From: Pedobacter borealis DSM 19626
GTDB lineage: Bacteria > Bacteroidota > Bacteroidia > Sphingobacteriales > Sphingobacteriaceae
Assembly (NCBI RefSeq): GCF_000708285.2
Contig: NZ_JAUG01000038.1
Location: 1-42,270 of the forward strand
Length of the DNA stretch: 42,270 nucleotides
Direction of reading: 5' to 3'
Part shown: positions 8,368 through 17,069 of the stretch, in pieces
How positions within the stretch are numbered: position 1 is the first letter of the stretch
Layout: each line of letters begins with the position of its first letter
Made by a program: the position numbers and the translations under genes
Notes under the pieces: generated by a model
The model's input: the letters and a program-made list of their open reading frames with translations, nothing else
Databases searched by the model: none
Told to the model about the DNA's origin: nothing

Positions 8368-8829
8368 TTATTTTGGTTCTTTGAAGATGTATTTTTCTTC
8401 GTATACAATCTCAAACATTTTTAAGAAACTGGCATACTCCTGTAAAAAGGTCTCCTTTTTATGGTGCTGTTCCTGGTTTTGAATGTATTGAATAACTTGT
8501 TGAACATGGCTTTTTGAATAAGAGAATGCGCCATAACCTTCTTGCCAGGCAAATTTAACTTTACAAAATCTCTGATCGTTAATCCATTTTGAACTTTCTG
8601 TTTTTACATTCTGGATCAGGCTGGAAATGGATTGGTGTGGCCGCATACCAATAAAGATGTGAATATGATCTGGCATACAATTGATCTGGATCATTTTATG
8701 GTTATTTGCCTGAAATATCCCTGTGATATATTTCAAAAGCCTTTCCTTCCAATCTTTATGAATTAATGAGGCCCGAAATTTAACGGCAAAAACAAATTGA
8801 ATATGCAATTGGGTATAGGTATTCGGCAT
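8368..8829 (-). CDS. Y1-type (IS200-like/RAYT) transposase
   Basis: A 153-residue single-domain Y1 HUH endonuclease. The metal-binding HUH motif is His55-Ile-His57 in MPDHIHIFI. The likely nucleophile is Tyr115 in QYIQNQ, with Gln119 four residues on, the spacing seen in IS200/IS605 TnpA. The trailing EQHHKK matches the REP-associated (RAYT) subgroup common in Bacteroidota. The gene is intact. No accessory tnpB is present, and the gene is followed on its 5' side by a large array of palindromes (8850-9650) that resembles the substrates of RAYTs. It is more likely a domesticated REP-mobilising enzyme than an autonomous IS. Confidence 0.87.
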   Translation of the reverse strand: MPNTYTQLHIQFVFAVKFRASLIHKDWKERLLKYITGIFQANNHKMIQINCMPDHIHIFIGMRPHQSISSLIQNVKTESSKWINDQRFCKVKFAWQEGYGAFSYSKSHVQQVIQYIQNQEQHHKKETFLQEYASFLKMFEIVYEEKYIFKEPK

Positions 8830-8849
8830 GGCATTTTAAATTTAAATCA

Positions 8850-9110
8850 ACATTAAACGTTTCTACGGAACGAAAATCGCAAACCGCGATTTTTCCCACC
8901 GAGGACTTGTCCGATAAGGGACGTTAATAATTTTGGGATGATTTAATATTTAAGAATTGCTAGGCAATTTAAAACAAAAATCTTATTAAATAAGGGTTGA
9001 TGCATTGTTTTGCAATCTTAAATTAGGTACAATTTTTTGAATTATAAAAAGATGTACAATTTTTATTGGCCACGAAACGTTCCTACGGAACGAAAATTGC
9101 AATTTGCATT
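8850..9110. repeat. REP-like hairpins flanking the RAYT gene
   Basis: Several palindromes occur just upstream of the transposase: CGTTTC/GGAACG arms (8858-8872), AAAATCGC/GCGATTTT (8873-8880 and 8886-8893), a GTCC/GGAC hairpin about 8909-8922, and a further cgttcctacggaacg near 9078-9092. The last is nearly the same as the first, as expected for repeats spread by the neighbouring enzyme. Confidence 0.7.
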
Positions 9111-9650
9111 ATTTCTACCTAGGATTTGTTCCTACGGAACAGCTTATGGATTTAGAATAAAGGTGTACCATTTTTTTTTAAAAAGATTTTATAATTCACC
9201 AGATTGCCCTAATGTCCCATTGGGGCATATGCTGGGCAGGAAAAAATATGCAATATTTTTTATTGTATTATTTCTACCAGGATTTGTTCCTATGGAACAG
9301 CTTATGGATTTATTGACAAAATAATAAGCACTTGGAGTAAATAGAGGTGTGCCATTTTTTTAAAAAAATTTTATAATTCGCCAGGTTGCCCTAATGTCCC
9401 GTTGGGACATATGCTGGGCAGGAAAAAATATGCAATATTTTTTATTGTATATTTCTACCAGGATTTGTTCCTATGGAACAGCTTATGGATTTATTGACAA
9501 AATAATAAGCACTTGGAGTAAATAGAGGTGTGCCATTTTTTTAAAAAAATTTTATAATTCGCCAGGTTGCCCTAATGTCCCGTTGGGACATATGCTGGGT
9601 AGCAAAAAAATATGCAATATTTTTTATGTTCCGTTAGGAACATTTGGTGG
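9111..9650. repeat. Tandem array of a 181-bp REP-containing unit
   Basis: Three copies of one unit follow each other. The block atttctacc(ag)gatttg begins at 9111, 9270 and 9451, and the block tgccctaatgtccc begins at 9205, 9387 and 9568. The last two copies are nearly identical, with a period of about 181; the first lacks about 22 bases. Each unit holds two hairpins, GTTCC-TAT/TAC-GGAAC and GTCCC-GTT-GGGAC, and long A/T runs. The third copy ends at a variant hairpin, GTTCC-GTTA-GGAAC. No coding role is supported. Confidence 0.85.
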
Positions 9651-9659
9651 TTGTCCGAG

Positions 9660-10214
9660 CTACAATTCGCCATTCATTATCATCAGCTTTGCTCTTAAAA
9701 TTGCGGCAACGCTTATCGAATCGGTAATCTCTCCATTCAAAACCATTTGACAAGCCTCATCAAAGGGCAATTTTTTTACCACGAGCTGTTCCGTTTCTTC
9801 TGGCATCGCGATACCTTGAATTAAACCGGTGGCAACATAGATTATGCTCAGTTCATCGCTCACAGAGTTAGATAAATGTATTCTTTGGATCTCTTTCCAG
9901 TTTCTGGCGCTCATGCCCGTTTCTTCCAATAATTCCCTTCTGGCGCTTTCTAGCGATGCTTCGTGAAATGGGCCACCACCTTCGGGAATTTCCCAGCTGT
10001 AGGCGTTTAGGGCATACCGATATTGACCAACCAACCAGGTATTGTAATTTTCATCTAGTGGGAGGATTCCGATCGCCAGGTTTTTAAAATGAACGGTACC
10101 ATATATTCCTTTTCCGCCAGAGGGGTTAATCACCTGATGTTCGGTTAAGCGGATCCAGTTGTTATCGTACTTTACCTCGCTCTCTAGTGTTTTCCAAGGG
10201 TTGATCTCTTCCAT
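9660..10214 (-). CDS. Nudix hydrolase (ADP-ribose pyrophosphatase-like)
   Basis: A 184-residue protein with a perfect Nudix box, G-x5-E-x7-RE-L-x-EE-x-G-M, running from Gly79 to Met101. The surrounding sequence (VGQYRYALNAYSWEIPEGG) is typical of ADP-ribose/NDP-sugar pyrophosphatases, which cleave ADP-ribose to AMP and ribose 5-phosphate with Mg2+. Substrate within that group is not certain. The gene starts 28 bases after the stop of the receptor gene at 10243, so it may be read from the same transcript. The repeat array lies directly beyond its stop. Confidence 0.9.
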   Translation of the reverse strand: MEEINPWKTLESEVKYDNNWIRLTEHQVINPSGGKGIYGTVHFKNLAIGILPLDENYNTWLVGQYRYALNAYSWEIPEGGGPFHEASLESARRELLEETGMSARNWKEIQRIHLSNSVSDELSIIYVATGLIQGIAMPEETEQLVVKKLPFDEACQMVLNGEITDSISVAAILRAKLMIMNGEL

Positions 10215-10242
10215 GATGCAAGATAAGCAATATGATTTTATC

Positions 10243-12672
10243 TTACTGTGGTTTTGCAGGCAGCGGCGGTGGTGGAATTTTATTTACGGTAATTTTAGTG
10301 AAACGATAATTTAGGCTAAAAGTGAAATTCTGCGTGTTATTGGTTGAATAATTCTCCAGCCTGAAATTCTGGCCTTCATTGTAAAAGGTATTGGTTCTGT
10401 TTCCTAAAATATCATTTATTGTTATGCGAAGGTTTAACCGGTTACCAAAAAAAACTTTTCTGGCCGAGAAATTAGAAGTAATGGAACCTTTGCTCCGGCC
10501 TTGTGCATTAGTATTGTTGGCATAATTTAAGTTCGATTCGAAAGCCGTTTTAAGCGGTAACTGCATCGATAGGCCAATTGCTCCTCTAAAACTCAAACCA
10601 TCTCGGTTCAGCGAACTGTTTAATTGCGATTTATAATTACTTTGGATCACACTGAAATTTCCATTGGCCGATATCTTATTGGTAGGGCGATAATTTCCGA
10701 TTAGGATAAGCGATAGCGAATTATTGGTGCCCACATTATCGTAAGTGCTTTCAGATCTGGCTGTATTGGAGCCTGGAATTAATGTTACCGTACGGTAGCG
10801 TTCTATAACTCCTTGACTGGTAGAATAAGAGAGCCGCGGGTTGAATGACCATTTCTGGCCAAAAGCCCCAAAATTAATATCAAACTGGTGGGTGTAAGCT
10901 GGCGATAGATTAGGATTCCCGTAGGAGATATTAAGTGTATCAACATTATTAACCTGTGGGTTCAAGGTATTTTCTCTTGGCCGGTTTACACGGATGCCAT
11001 AGGTAGCACCAATATTGTACCGTTTGCGGTAAAATCGATTTAAAGATAAATTAGGAAAAACGCTCAAATAAGGTTTTACATTATAATTCTGCCCGGTAGA
11101 TAAATCGAAAGCTACATCGGTAAGTTCGGCCCTAACTCCTGTTTTAACGCCCCAGCCAACCTTCCGGTAGTTGTAAGAGGCATAAGCAGCAGCTATGTTT
11201 TCATTGTATAAAAACTGGTTCGATAATTTGTTGTTACGCACAAACTGTTGAGCTGCAAAATTAAAATTTTCGATTAACAAGTCGTTATCGTTCTTTCTGT
11301 AGTTAAAAGCTAGCCCGGCTTCAATGCGGTCGCGTTTATTGAATATTGGTTTTTCGTAATCTAAGGTTACGTTTAGTCCCCTGTTTCCGGTGTTGTTATT
11401 ATTTTGCTGTAAAGTTGGGGATGATGTATTGGGTTGGGCATAAGTGGTACTATAATCCCTAAAATCGATGCTCTTATTGGTGTTGAAATTTAAGCCTAAA
11501 GATATTTTACCTCCGCTGGTATCGGTCTGAAGATCGTAATCGGCATTAAAAACAAAGTTATTGCTATTGCCTTTACCCGTATTATGCTGGTTGCGGAGAC
11601 GGTTTTCTATCCGTTCTTCGCTTAAGTAATGAAGATCGGTTGTCGCATTTGAATTTGAATTATTGAGGTTGTAATTGGTTGATAAGCGCAAACTTTGCTT
11701 TGGACTAATGGTCCAATCTAAACCTATTCTAAAATTTCCACCGTTGTTGTGGTTTCGATTGGCGCCATATTGGTCATAATAAAAAGTAGTATCAGGAAAA
11801 AAGTTTTCGCGGAAATTATGGCTGTCGCTTTTCCCAACATTATAACGATAAGCTGCGCTTCCATTTATAGCATAAGATTTTCCGCGGTAAGATGCATTGG
11901 CATTGGTATTACCATTACCTTGCAAACCACTCGAAATGCCTACATTGCCATTGAAACCAACCTTGAAGCCCTTTTTCATTACAATGTTGATGATGCCTTC
12001 GCCGTCTCCGCTATATTTAGATGGCGGATTGGTCAGCACTTCTATTTTATCAATGGCATCAGAAGGAAGTACATTTAGCAGGTCAGCGATGTTGGAGGTC
12101 ATATAGTCTGAGGGCTTACCATCAATAAAAATCCTGGTATTTCTTTTCCCAGCTATGGTCGCATTACCATCAATATCTACCTGTACCATCGGTACGTTTT
12201 TTAATACATCTGTTGCGGTACTGCCTTCAGCCAGTAGTGTTGAGCCAACATTGTAAGTCACGCCATCTGCACCAAATTCGATAGGCGGCTTTTGGACAGT
12301 AATGGTTACCTCCTGTAAAGAATTTTGATCAGAAGTTAGTTTTAATGCGCCCAGGTTTTTATCAAAATCTTTTTCTGTTATGGCTATTCCATTTACTTTT
12401 AATGGGGCATAGCCAACAAAACTTACCCTAATGCTATAATTTCCTGTTTTTAGATTTTTAATATTAAAATGGCCATCCTCATCTGTGGCAGATGTAACTA
12501 TGGGCTGTTCAGATCCATCGATATAAACAGATATTACTGCTGATGGAATAGATAATCCACCAACTTCTTCAATCACTTTTCCACTGATTAAACCTTTCTC
12601 TACAGCAAGCGCAGCAAAGGCGTTGAGTAAAATCAATAGGGTAAAGCAAAGCTTAGGTAAAAGTTTTCCCAA
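10243..12672 (-). CDS. Outer-membrane beta-barrel receptor (TonB-dependent-like), paralogue 1
   Basis: Large outer-membrane protein. Domains in order: signal peptide, carboxypeptidase regulatory-like domain (about 30-105: ISGKVIEEVG, later YSIRVSFVGYAPL), plug-like domain with IEVLTNPPSKYSGDGEGIINIV, then a long barrel (OMP_b-brl_3 type) ending PPPPLPAKPQ. The start is uncertain. The frame is open back to a GTG at 12717, but that codon lies in the terminator hairpin of the gene before it. I prefer the TTG at 12672, which gives MGKLLPKLCFTLLILLNAF, a good signal peptide (809 residues). No ATG is available. The gene is a tandem paralogue of the one at 12727. Substrate unknown. Confidence 0.82.
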   Translation of the reverse strand: MGKLLPKLCFTLLILLNAFAALAVEKGLISGKVIEEVGGLSIPSAVISVYIDGSEQPIVTSATDEDGHFNIKNLKTGNYSIRVSFVGYAPLKVNGIAITEKDFDKNLGALKLTSDQNSLQEVTITVQKPPIEFGADGVTYNVGSTLLAEGSTATDVLKNVPMVQVDIDGNATIAGKRNTRIFIDGKPSDYMTSNIADLLNVLPSDAIDKIEVLTNPPSKYSGDGEGIINIVMKKGFKVGFNGNVGISSGLQGNGNTNANASYRGKSYAINGSAAYRYNVGKSDSHNFRENFFPDTTFYYDQYGANRNHNNGGNFRIGLDWTISPKQSLRLSTNYNLNNSNSNATTDLHYLSEERIENRLRNQHNTGKGNSNNFVFNADYDLQTDTSGGKISLGLNFNTNKSIDFRDYSTTYAQPNTSSPTLQQNNNNTGNRGLNVTLDYEKPIFNKRDRIEAGLAFNYRKNDNDLLIENFNFAAQQFVRNNKLSNQFLYNENIAAAYASYNYRKVGWGVKTGVRAELTDVAFDLSTGQNYNVKPYLSVFPNLSLNRFYRKRYNIGATYGIRVNRPRENTLNPQVNNVDTLNISYGNPNLSPAYTHQFDINFGAFGQKWSFNPRLSYSTSQGVIERYRTVTLIPGSNTARSESTYDNVGTNNSLSLILIGNYRPTNKISANGNFSVIQSNYKSQLNSSLNRDGLSFRGAIGLSMQLPLKTAFESNLNYANNTNAQGRSKGSITSNFSARKVFFGNRLNLRITINDILGNRTNTFYNEGQNFRLENYSTNNTQNFTFSLNYRFTKITVNKIPPPPLPAKPQ

Positions 12673-12680
12673 TATCTGAT

Positions 12681-12726
12681 TAGTAAAAAAGGTGCTTAGA
12701 AAAATTTTTCTAAGCACCTTAGGTTA
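12681..12726 (-). terminator. Strong intrinsic terminator between the receptor paralogues
   Basis: On the minus strand a perfect 32-bp palindrome, two 16-base arms AAGGTGCTTAGAAAAA/TTTTTCTAAGCACCTT (12689-12720), begins six bases after the stop of the gene at 12727. The T run TTTTTT follows, its first two bases shared with the arm. It has the form of a classic rho-independent terminator. It contains the GTG that would be the longest possible start of the next gene. Confidence 0.85.
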
Positions 12727-15213
12727 TTAAAATGATCCTTCATCAGGACGGTTGTCCTGCTGATCGTCTTTCTTCTTTTTGGCGCCCGTAAATGTTGTTT
12801 TTCCAAATCGGTAAGAGAACGTTAAGTTACCCATTGTTCCCTGCATTTGTCGTTCAAAATCAACAATTGTTGCTTTATCTTCGGTTGTCATGCTCCATCT
12901 TCTGGTGTTAAATACATCTCGAACATTGAAGCTTAAAGATGCTTTTTTGTTCGGGAAATCATATTTGGCTCCACCGTCAATTCCGTACATGGCATTACGT
13001 TTTCCCTGTGCCATCACTTCCGGTGCTCTGTAATCGCCGCGTATCTGTAACGATACATTTTTTGCAACAGTTAAATTTCCCGTTAGGTTGGCATTCCAAC
13101 TAAATCCACTGCTCGATGGAATGTCAAATCGTGCATCTCCAGCAAACTTTGCTTGATATAAGTTTACGTTGGTGGTGAAGTTTAAAACTTTGATCAGATC
13201 GAAACGACCAATTAATTCTAAACCACTATTGATTTGATTCGTTAAATTTTGAGGGGTTGAAGTAATGATCCCATTAACTGGTGTACTCCTTACCCGTTGA
13301 ATTACATCATTGGTTTGGCGGAAATATAAACTCGTGGTTAAGGTTACTTTTTTCCAGTATTTACTATATCCCAATTCAAAAGAGTGTGCATCTTCTGGCA
13401 ATAAATTCGGGTTACCACCTCTATAGTTTAAAGGATCCGAAACATCCAAAAATGGATTGGTATCCCAAGGGCGAGGGCGGTTTACACGACGGGTATAACT
13501 CAATTGGAGCTGGTTGTCGCCTTTAAATTTTTGAGTTAAGAAAACACTAGGATAAATTCTTTTGTAGTGGATATTTCCTTCGGCCGTGGTTAATACATTA
13601 CCCGTGTAACCTTCTAAATGCGTATTTAAACGCGCATCTTCTCCTCTTAATCCAATTTGGTAACCAAAATCTTTAATCTGGTTCTGGTAATTGAAATAAA
13701 GTGCGTGCACCTGATCTTTACTATCGAAACCGTTAATTAACTTATTATTGCTGACATAAATATTTGTATTTGTAGGGATCGAATCTGCGTATTGATCATT
13801 GTTTCCTAAGCGGATCTGGCTACGGTAACCAACCTCAATTTTACCAGCTTTACCTACAGGTAATGCATAATCAGTCTGGATGTTGTAGTTGGTATTGTTG
13901 CCGGTATTAAAAACACGTTGTAAACTTAAGGTTTCATCAATCGGGACACCATTGCGGTTAGTGGTGTTGGTACTGTAAGTTTGGTCGTTATTGTTTGTTC
14001 CGTTCGAATAACCAAAGTTGAAAGTTAATTCTTCTTTTGGCTTATTGAATTTCTGCACATAATCTAAATTCAGGTCATAACTTTTGCCATAGCCATCATT
14101 TTTATTGGTTCTGTTGCTCAATAAAACAGGCGACTGGTTTGAACTTAATTGTCTGATATCAAGCAATTCATTTCGCTCATTTTCTCTTGAGTTAAAACCA
14201 CCTGATAAGCTGATTACGCTTTTTGGTGCCAGATAATAATCTAAACCAGCTTTAGCATTGTGCCCTCTATCGGAAGAATTAGAAACGGTATTCTGATTTG
14301 CGAAAGCTGTTGAACTGGTTGGTGTTTTGTAGGTAATGTCCTGAAAACCACCACCAAAACGGTTACCGTAGCGATAGCCATAGTTTCCATAAAGGTTTAC
14401 TTTGCTGTTCTGAAAACTTAAGTTGGTGTTGGCATTATAGTTATCACGGTTACCTGCAGTTAATGCAACTGAACCGTTAAAGCCTAGTTTTGTGTTTTTC
14501 TTCAGTACAATGTTGATGATGCCTGATTGACCTTCTGCATCATATTTAGCCGATGGGTTGGTAATTACCTCAACGCTTTCGATTGAGCTTGCCGGGATTG
14601 ATTGAAGAATCTGCGCTACATTACCGCCGGCAATTAAAGATGGTTTTCCATCAATTAATACTTTAACGCCTGTAGAACCACGTAAACTCACATTGCCATC
14701 CATATCAGTAGAAACAGAAGGAACATTCTGCAATAAATCGCCTGCTGAGCCGCCTTCGCTGATTACGCTCTGATCTACAGCAAAAATCTTTTTGTCGATC
14801 CCCATCTGCATGCCTTGTTTTTGGCCTGTTACGGTAATTTCGCTCAGCATATTTCCTTTTGAAGGATTCATTTTAATGTCGCCAAAGTTTAATGTACCCG
14901 TGGCGGCAGTAATTACCACGTTATCTCTAACCATGGTTTGGTAACCCACAAAACTTATTTTAAAGGTAAAAGTTCCGGCAGGGATATCGGTCATTACAAA
15001 AGCACCATTTACATCAGTTTGCACAATTTTTGCGTTTTTGGCCGTAGCCTTATCAATTAAAATAGCTGTAGCAAATGGAATGGTTTCCTGTGTTTTTGCA
15101 TCTTTAAGTATTCCGGTAATTTTTGCTTTTCCGCTTGTTTGTGCGAAAAGACTAAATGATAAGCTTAAAAGTAAAAGGGTAATCTGTATTGTTCTCGATT
15201 GTAAAAGTCTCAT
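12727..15213 (-). CDS. Outer-membrane beta-barrel receptor (TonB-dependent-like), paralogue 2
   Basis: An 828-residue outer-membrane protein. A signal peptide (about 1-24, ending SLFA before QTSG) is followed by a carboxypeptidase regulatory-like domain (about 30-112: KITGILKDAKTQETIPFA), a plug-like domain (about 125-240, with VEVITNPSAKYDAEGQSGIINIVLKK) and a barrel (OMP_b-brl_3) to a lysine/aspartate-rich tail. It shares architecture and many motifs with the downstream paralogue at 10243, suggesting tandem duplication. No SusD partner is adjacent, so a glycan-uptake SusC role is not supported. The ligand cannot be told. Confidence 0.9.
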   Translation of the reverse strand: MRLLQSRTIQITLLLLSLSFSLFAQTSGKAKITGILKDAKTQETIPFATAILIDKATAKNAKIVQTDVNGAFVMTDIPAGTFTFKISFVGYQTMVRDNVVITAATGTLNFGDIKMNPSKGNMLSEITVTGQKQGMQMGIDKKIFAVDQSVISEGGSAGDLLQNVPSVSTDMDGNVSLRGSTGVKVLIDGKPSLIAGGNVAQILQSIPASSIESVEVITNPSAKYDAEGQSGIINIVLKKNTKLGFNGSVALTAGNRDNYNANTNLSFQNSKVNLYGNYGYRYGNRFGGGFQDITYKTPTSSTAFANQNTVSNSSDRGHNAKAGLDYYLAPKSVISLSGGFNSRENERNELLDIRQLSSNQSPVLLSNRTNKNDGYGKSYDLNLDYVQKFNKPKEELTFNFGYSNGTNNNDQTYSTNTTNRNGVPIDETLSLQRVFNTGNNTNYNIQTDYALPVGKAGKIEVGYRSQIRLGNNDQYADSIPTNTNIYVSNNKLINGFDSKDQVHALYFNYQNQIKDFGYQIGLRGEDARLNTHLEGYTGNVLTTAEGNIHYKRIYPSVFLTQKFKGDNQLQLSYTRRVNRPRPWDTNPFLDVSDPLNYRGGNPNLLPEDAHSFELGYSKYWKKVTLTTSLYFRQTNDVIQRVRSTPVNGIITSTPQNLTNQINSGLELIGRFDLIKVLNFTTNVNLYQAKFAGDARFDIPSSSGFSWNANLTGNLTVAKNVSLQIRGDYRAPEVMAQGKRNAMYGIDGGAKYDFPNKKASLSFNVRDVFNTRRWSMTTEDKATIVDFERQMQGTMGNLTFSYRFGKTTFTGAKKKKDDQQDNRPDEGSF

Positions 15214-15253
15214 TAAAAAATAAAATTTCGTGTGTTTTTATAAAGGGAGACAA

Positions 15254-15290
15254 AGTAACGGCAACTAAGTTTAATTAAGGAGCCGTAACT
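15254..15290. promoter_or_regulatory. Inverted repeat upstream of receptor paralogue 2
   Basis: AGTAACGGC (15254-15262) and GCCGTAACT (15282-15290) form a 9-bp inverted repeat with one mismatch and an 19-base spacer, 41-77 bases upstream of the ATG at 15213. It could be an operator or part of the mRNA leader. No regulator is assigned. Confidence 0.3.
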
Positions 15291-15417
15291 ATTTTATTAC
15301 AGCCATTTTATAGTAATATTTTTGTGGGTTAATCCATAGTAGACAGGTAACAATCAGCAGTTTTCAGTTTTGCTAAAACAATGACAGAATATTACAATCG
15401 AACAATTTGCAAAATGT

Positions 15418-15425
15418 TACTTTTG
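15418..15425 (+). promoter_or_regulatory. -7 box directly before the hydroxyacid dehydrogenase ATG
   Basis: TACTTTTG matches TAnnTTTG exactly and ends six bases before the ATG at 15432, so the transcript may begin at or next to the start codon. A matching -33 TTG is not seen at the usual distance. Confidence 0.4.
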
Positions 15426-15431
15426 TTCATT

Positions 15432-16358
15432 ATGAATAAGATATTAATTGTTGATGATTTACACCCTGCGTTTAAAGAGCAGGCTATTGCCATGGGCTAT
15501 GAGGTTGATGATGAACCACAGATTACCCGTCAACAAACACTAGATAAAATAAAGGATTATATAGGCATAGCTGTTCGGACAAAATTTAGGATCGATGCTG
15601 AGATTTTTGCTGCTGCCCCAAATTTAAAATTTGTAGCCAGGGCAGGGGCAGGGTTGGATAATATTGATGATAAGATCGCTTTTGAAAGAAATATCGAACT
15701 GATTAATGCGCCCGAAGGCAATTGCGATGCTGTTGGCGAACATGCTACGGGTTTGCTGTTATCATTGATGAACAACTTCCGCAGGGCCGATATTGAGATT
15801 AGAAACGGGGTGTGGGATAGGGAAGGTAACCGTGGTTACGAATTGAAAGGCAAAAAGGTGGGAATTATTGGTTATGGCTTTATGGGGCAGAGTTTTGCGA
15901 AGAAACTGGCGGGTTTCGAGGTAGATGTAATGGCCTATGACAAATATAAAACTGGATTTTCGGATGCTTTTGCCCGCGAGGTAAGCATGGAAGAAATTGT
16001 GAAACACAGTGATGTACTGAGCTTGCATATTCCCCTAACTGCCGAAACCAGACAGATGGTTGATGATGAGTATTTCTTTCATTTTAAAAAGCCTATTTTC
16101 TTCATCAATACGGCAAGGGGTGAAATTGTTAACACGCAGGCAGTGCTGAATGCCATTAAAAGCGGAAAGATTTTAGGTGCCGGATTGGACGTGCTGCAGA
16201 CGGAAAAATTCCCGGATTTGGGTGAACAGGTGTGGTATGAGGAACTTAAAAATAACGACAAAGTGATTTTAACGCCGCATGTTGGCGGCTGGACGTTTGA
16301 TTCGTACCGTAAAATTTCGGAGGTTTTGGCTGAGAAGTTAAGCGGGCTTAGTTTCTAG
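15432..16358 (+). CDS. D-2-hydroxyacid dehydrogenase (NAD-dependent)
   Basis: Cytosolic dehydrogenase of 308 residues from the ATG at 15432 (MNKILIVDDLHPAF). The frame is open to 15381, but the extra 17 residues lie upstream of the promoter-like box and of the family's usual N-terminus. The nucleotide-binding motif GYGFMG is at 147-152. The catalytic residues are Arg229 (NTARG), Glu258 (LDVLQTEKF) and His283 (TPHVGG). The family includes phosphoglycerate dehydrogenase (SerA) and 2-oxoacid reductases. There is no ACT domain and no serC neighbour, so a specific role in serine synthesis is not supported. Confidence 0.88.
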   Translation: MNKILIVDDLHPAFKEQAIAMGYEVDDEPQITRQQTLDKIKDYIGIAVRTKFRIDAEIFAAAPNLKFVARAGAGLDNIDDKIAFERNIELINAPEGNCDAVGEHATGLLLSLMNNFRRADIEIRNGVWDREGNRGYELKGKKVGIIGYGFMGQSFAKKLAGFEVDVMAYDKYKTGFSDAFAREVSMEEIVKHSDVLSLHIPLTAETRQMVDDEYFFHFKKPIFFINTARGEIVNTQAVLNAIKSGKILGAGLDVLQTEKFPDLGEQVWYEELKNNDKVILTPHVGGWTFDSYRKISEVLAEKLSGLSF

Positions 16359-16387
16359 TGAGCATAATCCTAACTTATTTAGGCTTT

Positions 16388-16470
16388 GGAAAGCAAGGGT
16401 ACTGCTATTAGCTGAGGTTCTGCCCTGCTTTCCATTACAAGTCCTCGCTACGCTGCGGTCTTTCCATTCC
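16388..16470. repeat. Hairpin-containing intergenic repeat
   Basis: GGAAAGCA (16388-16395) pairs with TGCTTTCC (16426-16433), extended inside by GGG/CCC. A block (cctcgctacgctgcggtc) follows that looks like a dispersed Bacteroidota intergenic repeat. The GGAAAGCAA end also appears in the repeat cluster at 24398-24870. It may serve as a terminator for the dehydrogenase gene, though the T run is weak. Confidence 0.5.
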
Positions 16471-16591
16471 AATCAGGTTTGTTTTTGAGGGCTTGTACAA
16501 AATACGCGGTTTTTATGATCTAATAGGCTTAAAAGCTGTAAATCTCAATTTTATTTTCTTAAATTGGCTATACAATCTAACCAATTTTATC

Positions 16592-17068
16592 ATGCCGAAA
16601 GATCATTTATATTCAACTACAGTTACCTGGACGGGCAATAAAGGCTCAGGTACAATGGATTACCGTTCGTACGATCGCGATTATGTAATTTCAGTAAAAG
16701 GCAAAGCCGATATTTCAGGATCGTCTGATTCTGCTTTTTTGGGCGATAAATCTAAATATAATCCCGAAGATCTATTATTGGCATCTGTATCAAGTTGCCA
16801 TATGCTTTGGTATTTACATTTATGCTCTAAAAACGAAATTGTAGTGATTGATTATAAGGATGAGGCCGTAGGGACTATGGAAGAATCGGCCGATGGTAGT
16901 GGTAGGTTTAAAGAAGTTACCCTGCACCCCCTGGTTTTAATAGCCGATAAGGCGCATTATGAGCTTGCAGCATCGCTACATCACGAAGCCAATAAAATGT
17001 GTTTTATTGCTAACTCATTAAATTTTCCGGTAAAGCATGAGCCTGTTTGTAAGGCAGAGAACGGTTAA
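16592..17068 (+). CDS. OsmC/Ohr-family peroxiredoxin
   Basis: A 158-residue protein from the ATG at 16592 (MPKDHLYSTT). The longer frame back to 16493 runs through AT-rich non-coding sequence. The two redox cysteines of the OsmC family are Cys69 (SVSSCHM) and Cys137 (KMCFIANS). These proteins reduce organic hydroperoxides in the cytoplasm with a dithiol donor. OsmC and Ohr subgroups cannot be separated by eye. An inverted repeat AAATTGG/CCAATTT (16561-16567 and 16581-16587) lies just before the ATG and might affect expression. Confidence 0.87.
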   Translation: MPKDHLYSTTVTWTGNKGSGTMDYRSYDRDYVISVKGKADISGSSDSAFLGDKSKYNPEDLLLASVSSCHMLWYLHLCSKNEIVVIDYKDEAVGTMEESADGSGRFKEVTLHPLVLIADKAHYELAASLHHEANKMCFIANSLNFPVKHEPVCKAENG

Positions 17069-17069
17069 C

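Noticed and set aside
9037..9324. A 95-residue open frame across the repeat array
   Set aside because: It reads through the hairpin repeats, repeats itself at the peptide level, has no homology-like features and is interrupted in the other copies.
8850..9650. CRISPR-like array
   Set aside because: The repeat is about 181 bases with two inner hairpins and nearly identical copies; there are no short repeats with unique spacers and no cas genes.
10243..15213. SusC/SusD glycan-uptake locus
   Set aside because: No SusD-like lipoprotein, glycoside hydrolase or hybrid sensor lies beside the receptors, and their barrel type is OMP_b-brl_3 rather than a typical SusC.
15381..15431. Longer start for the D-2-hydroxyacid dehydrogenase
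   Set aside because: The extra residues contain the -7-like box and do not match the usual N-terminus of the family.
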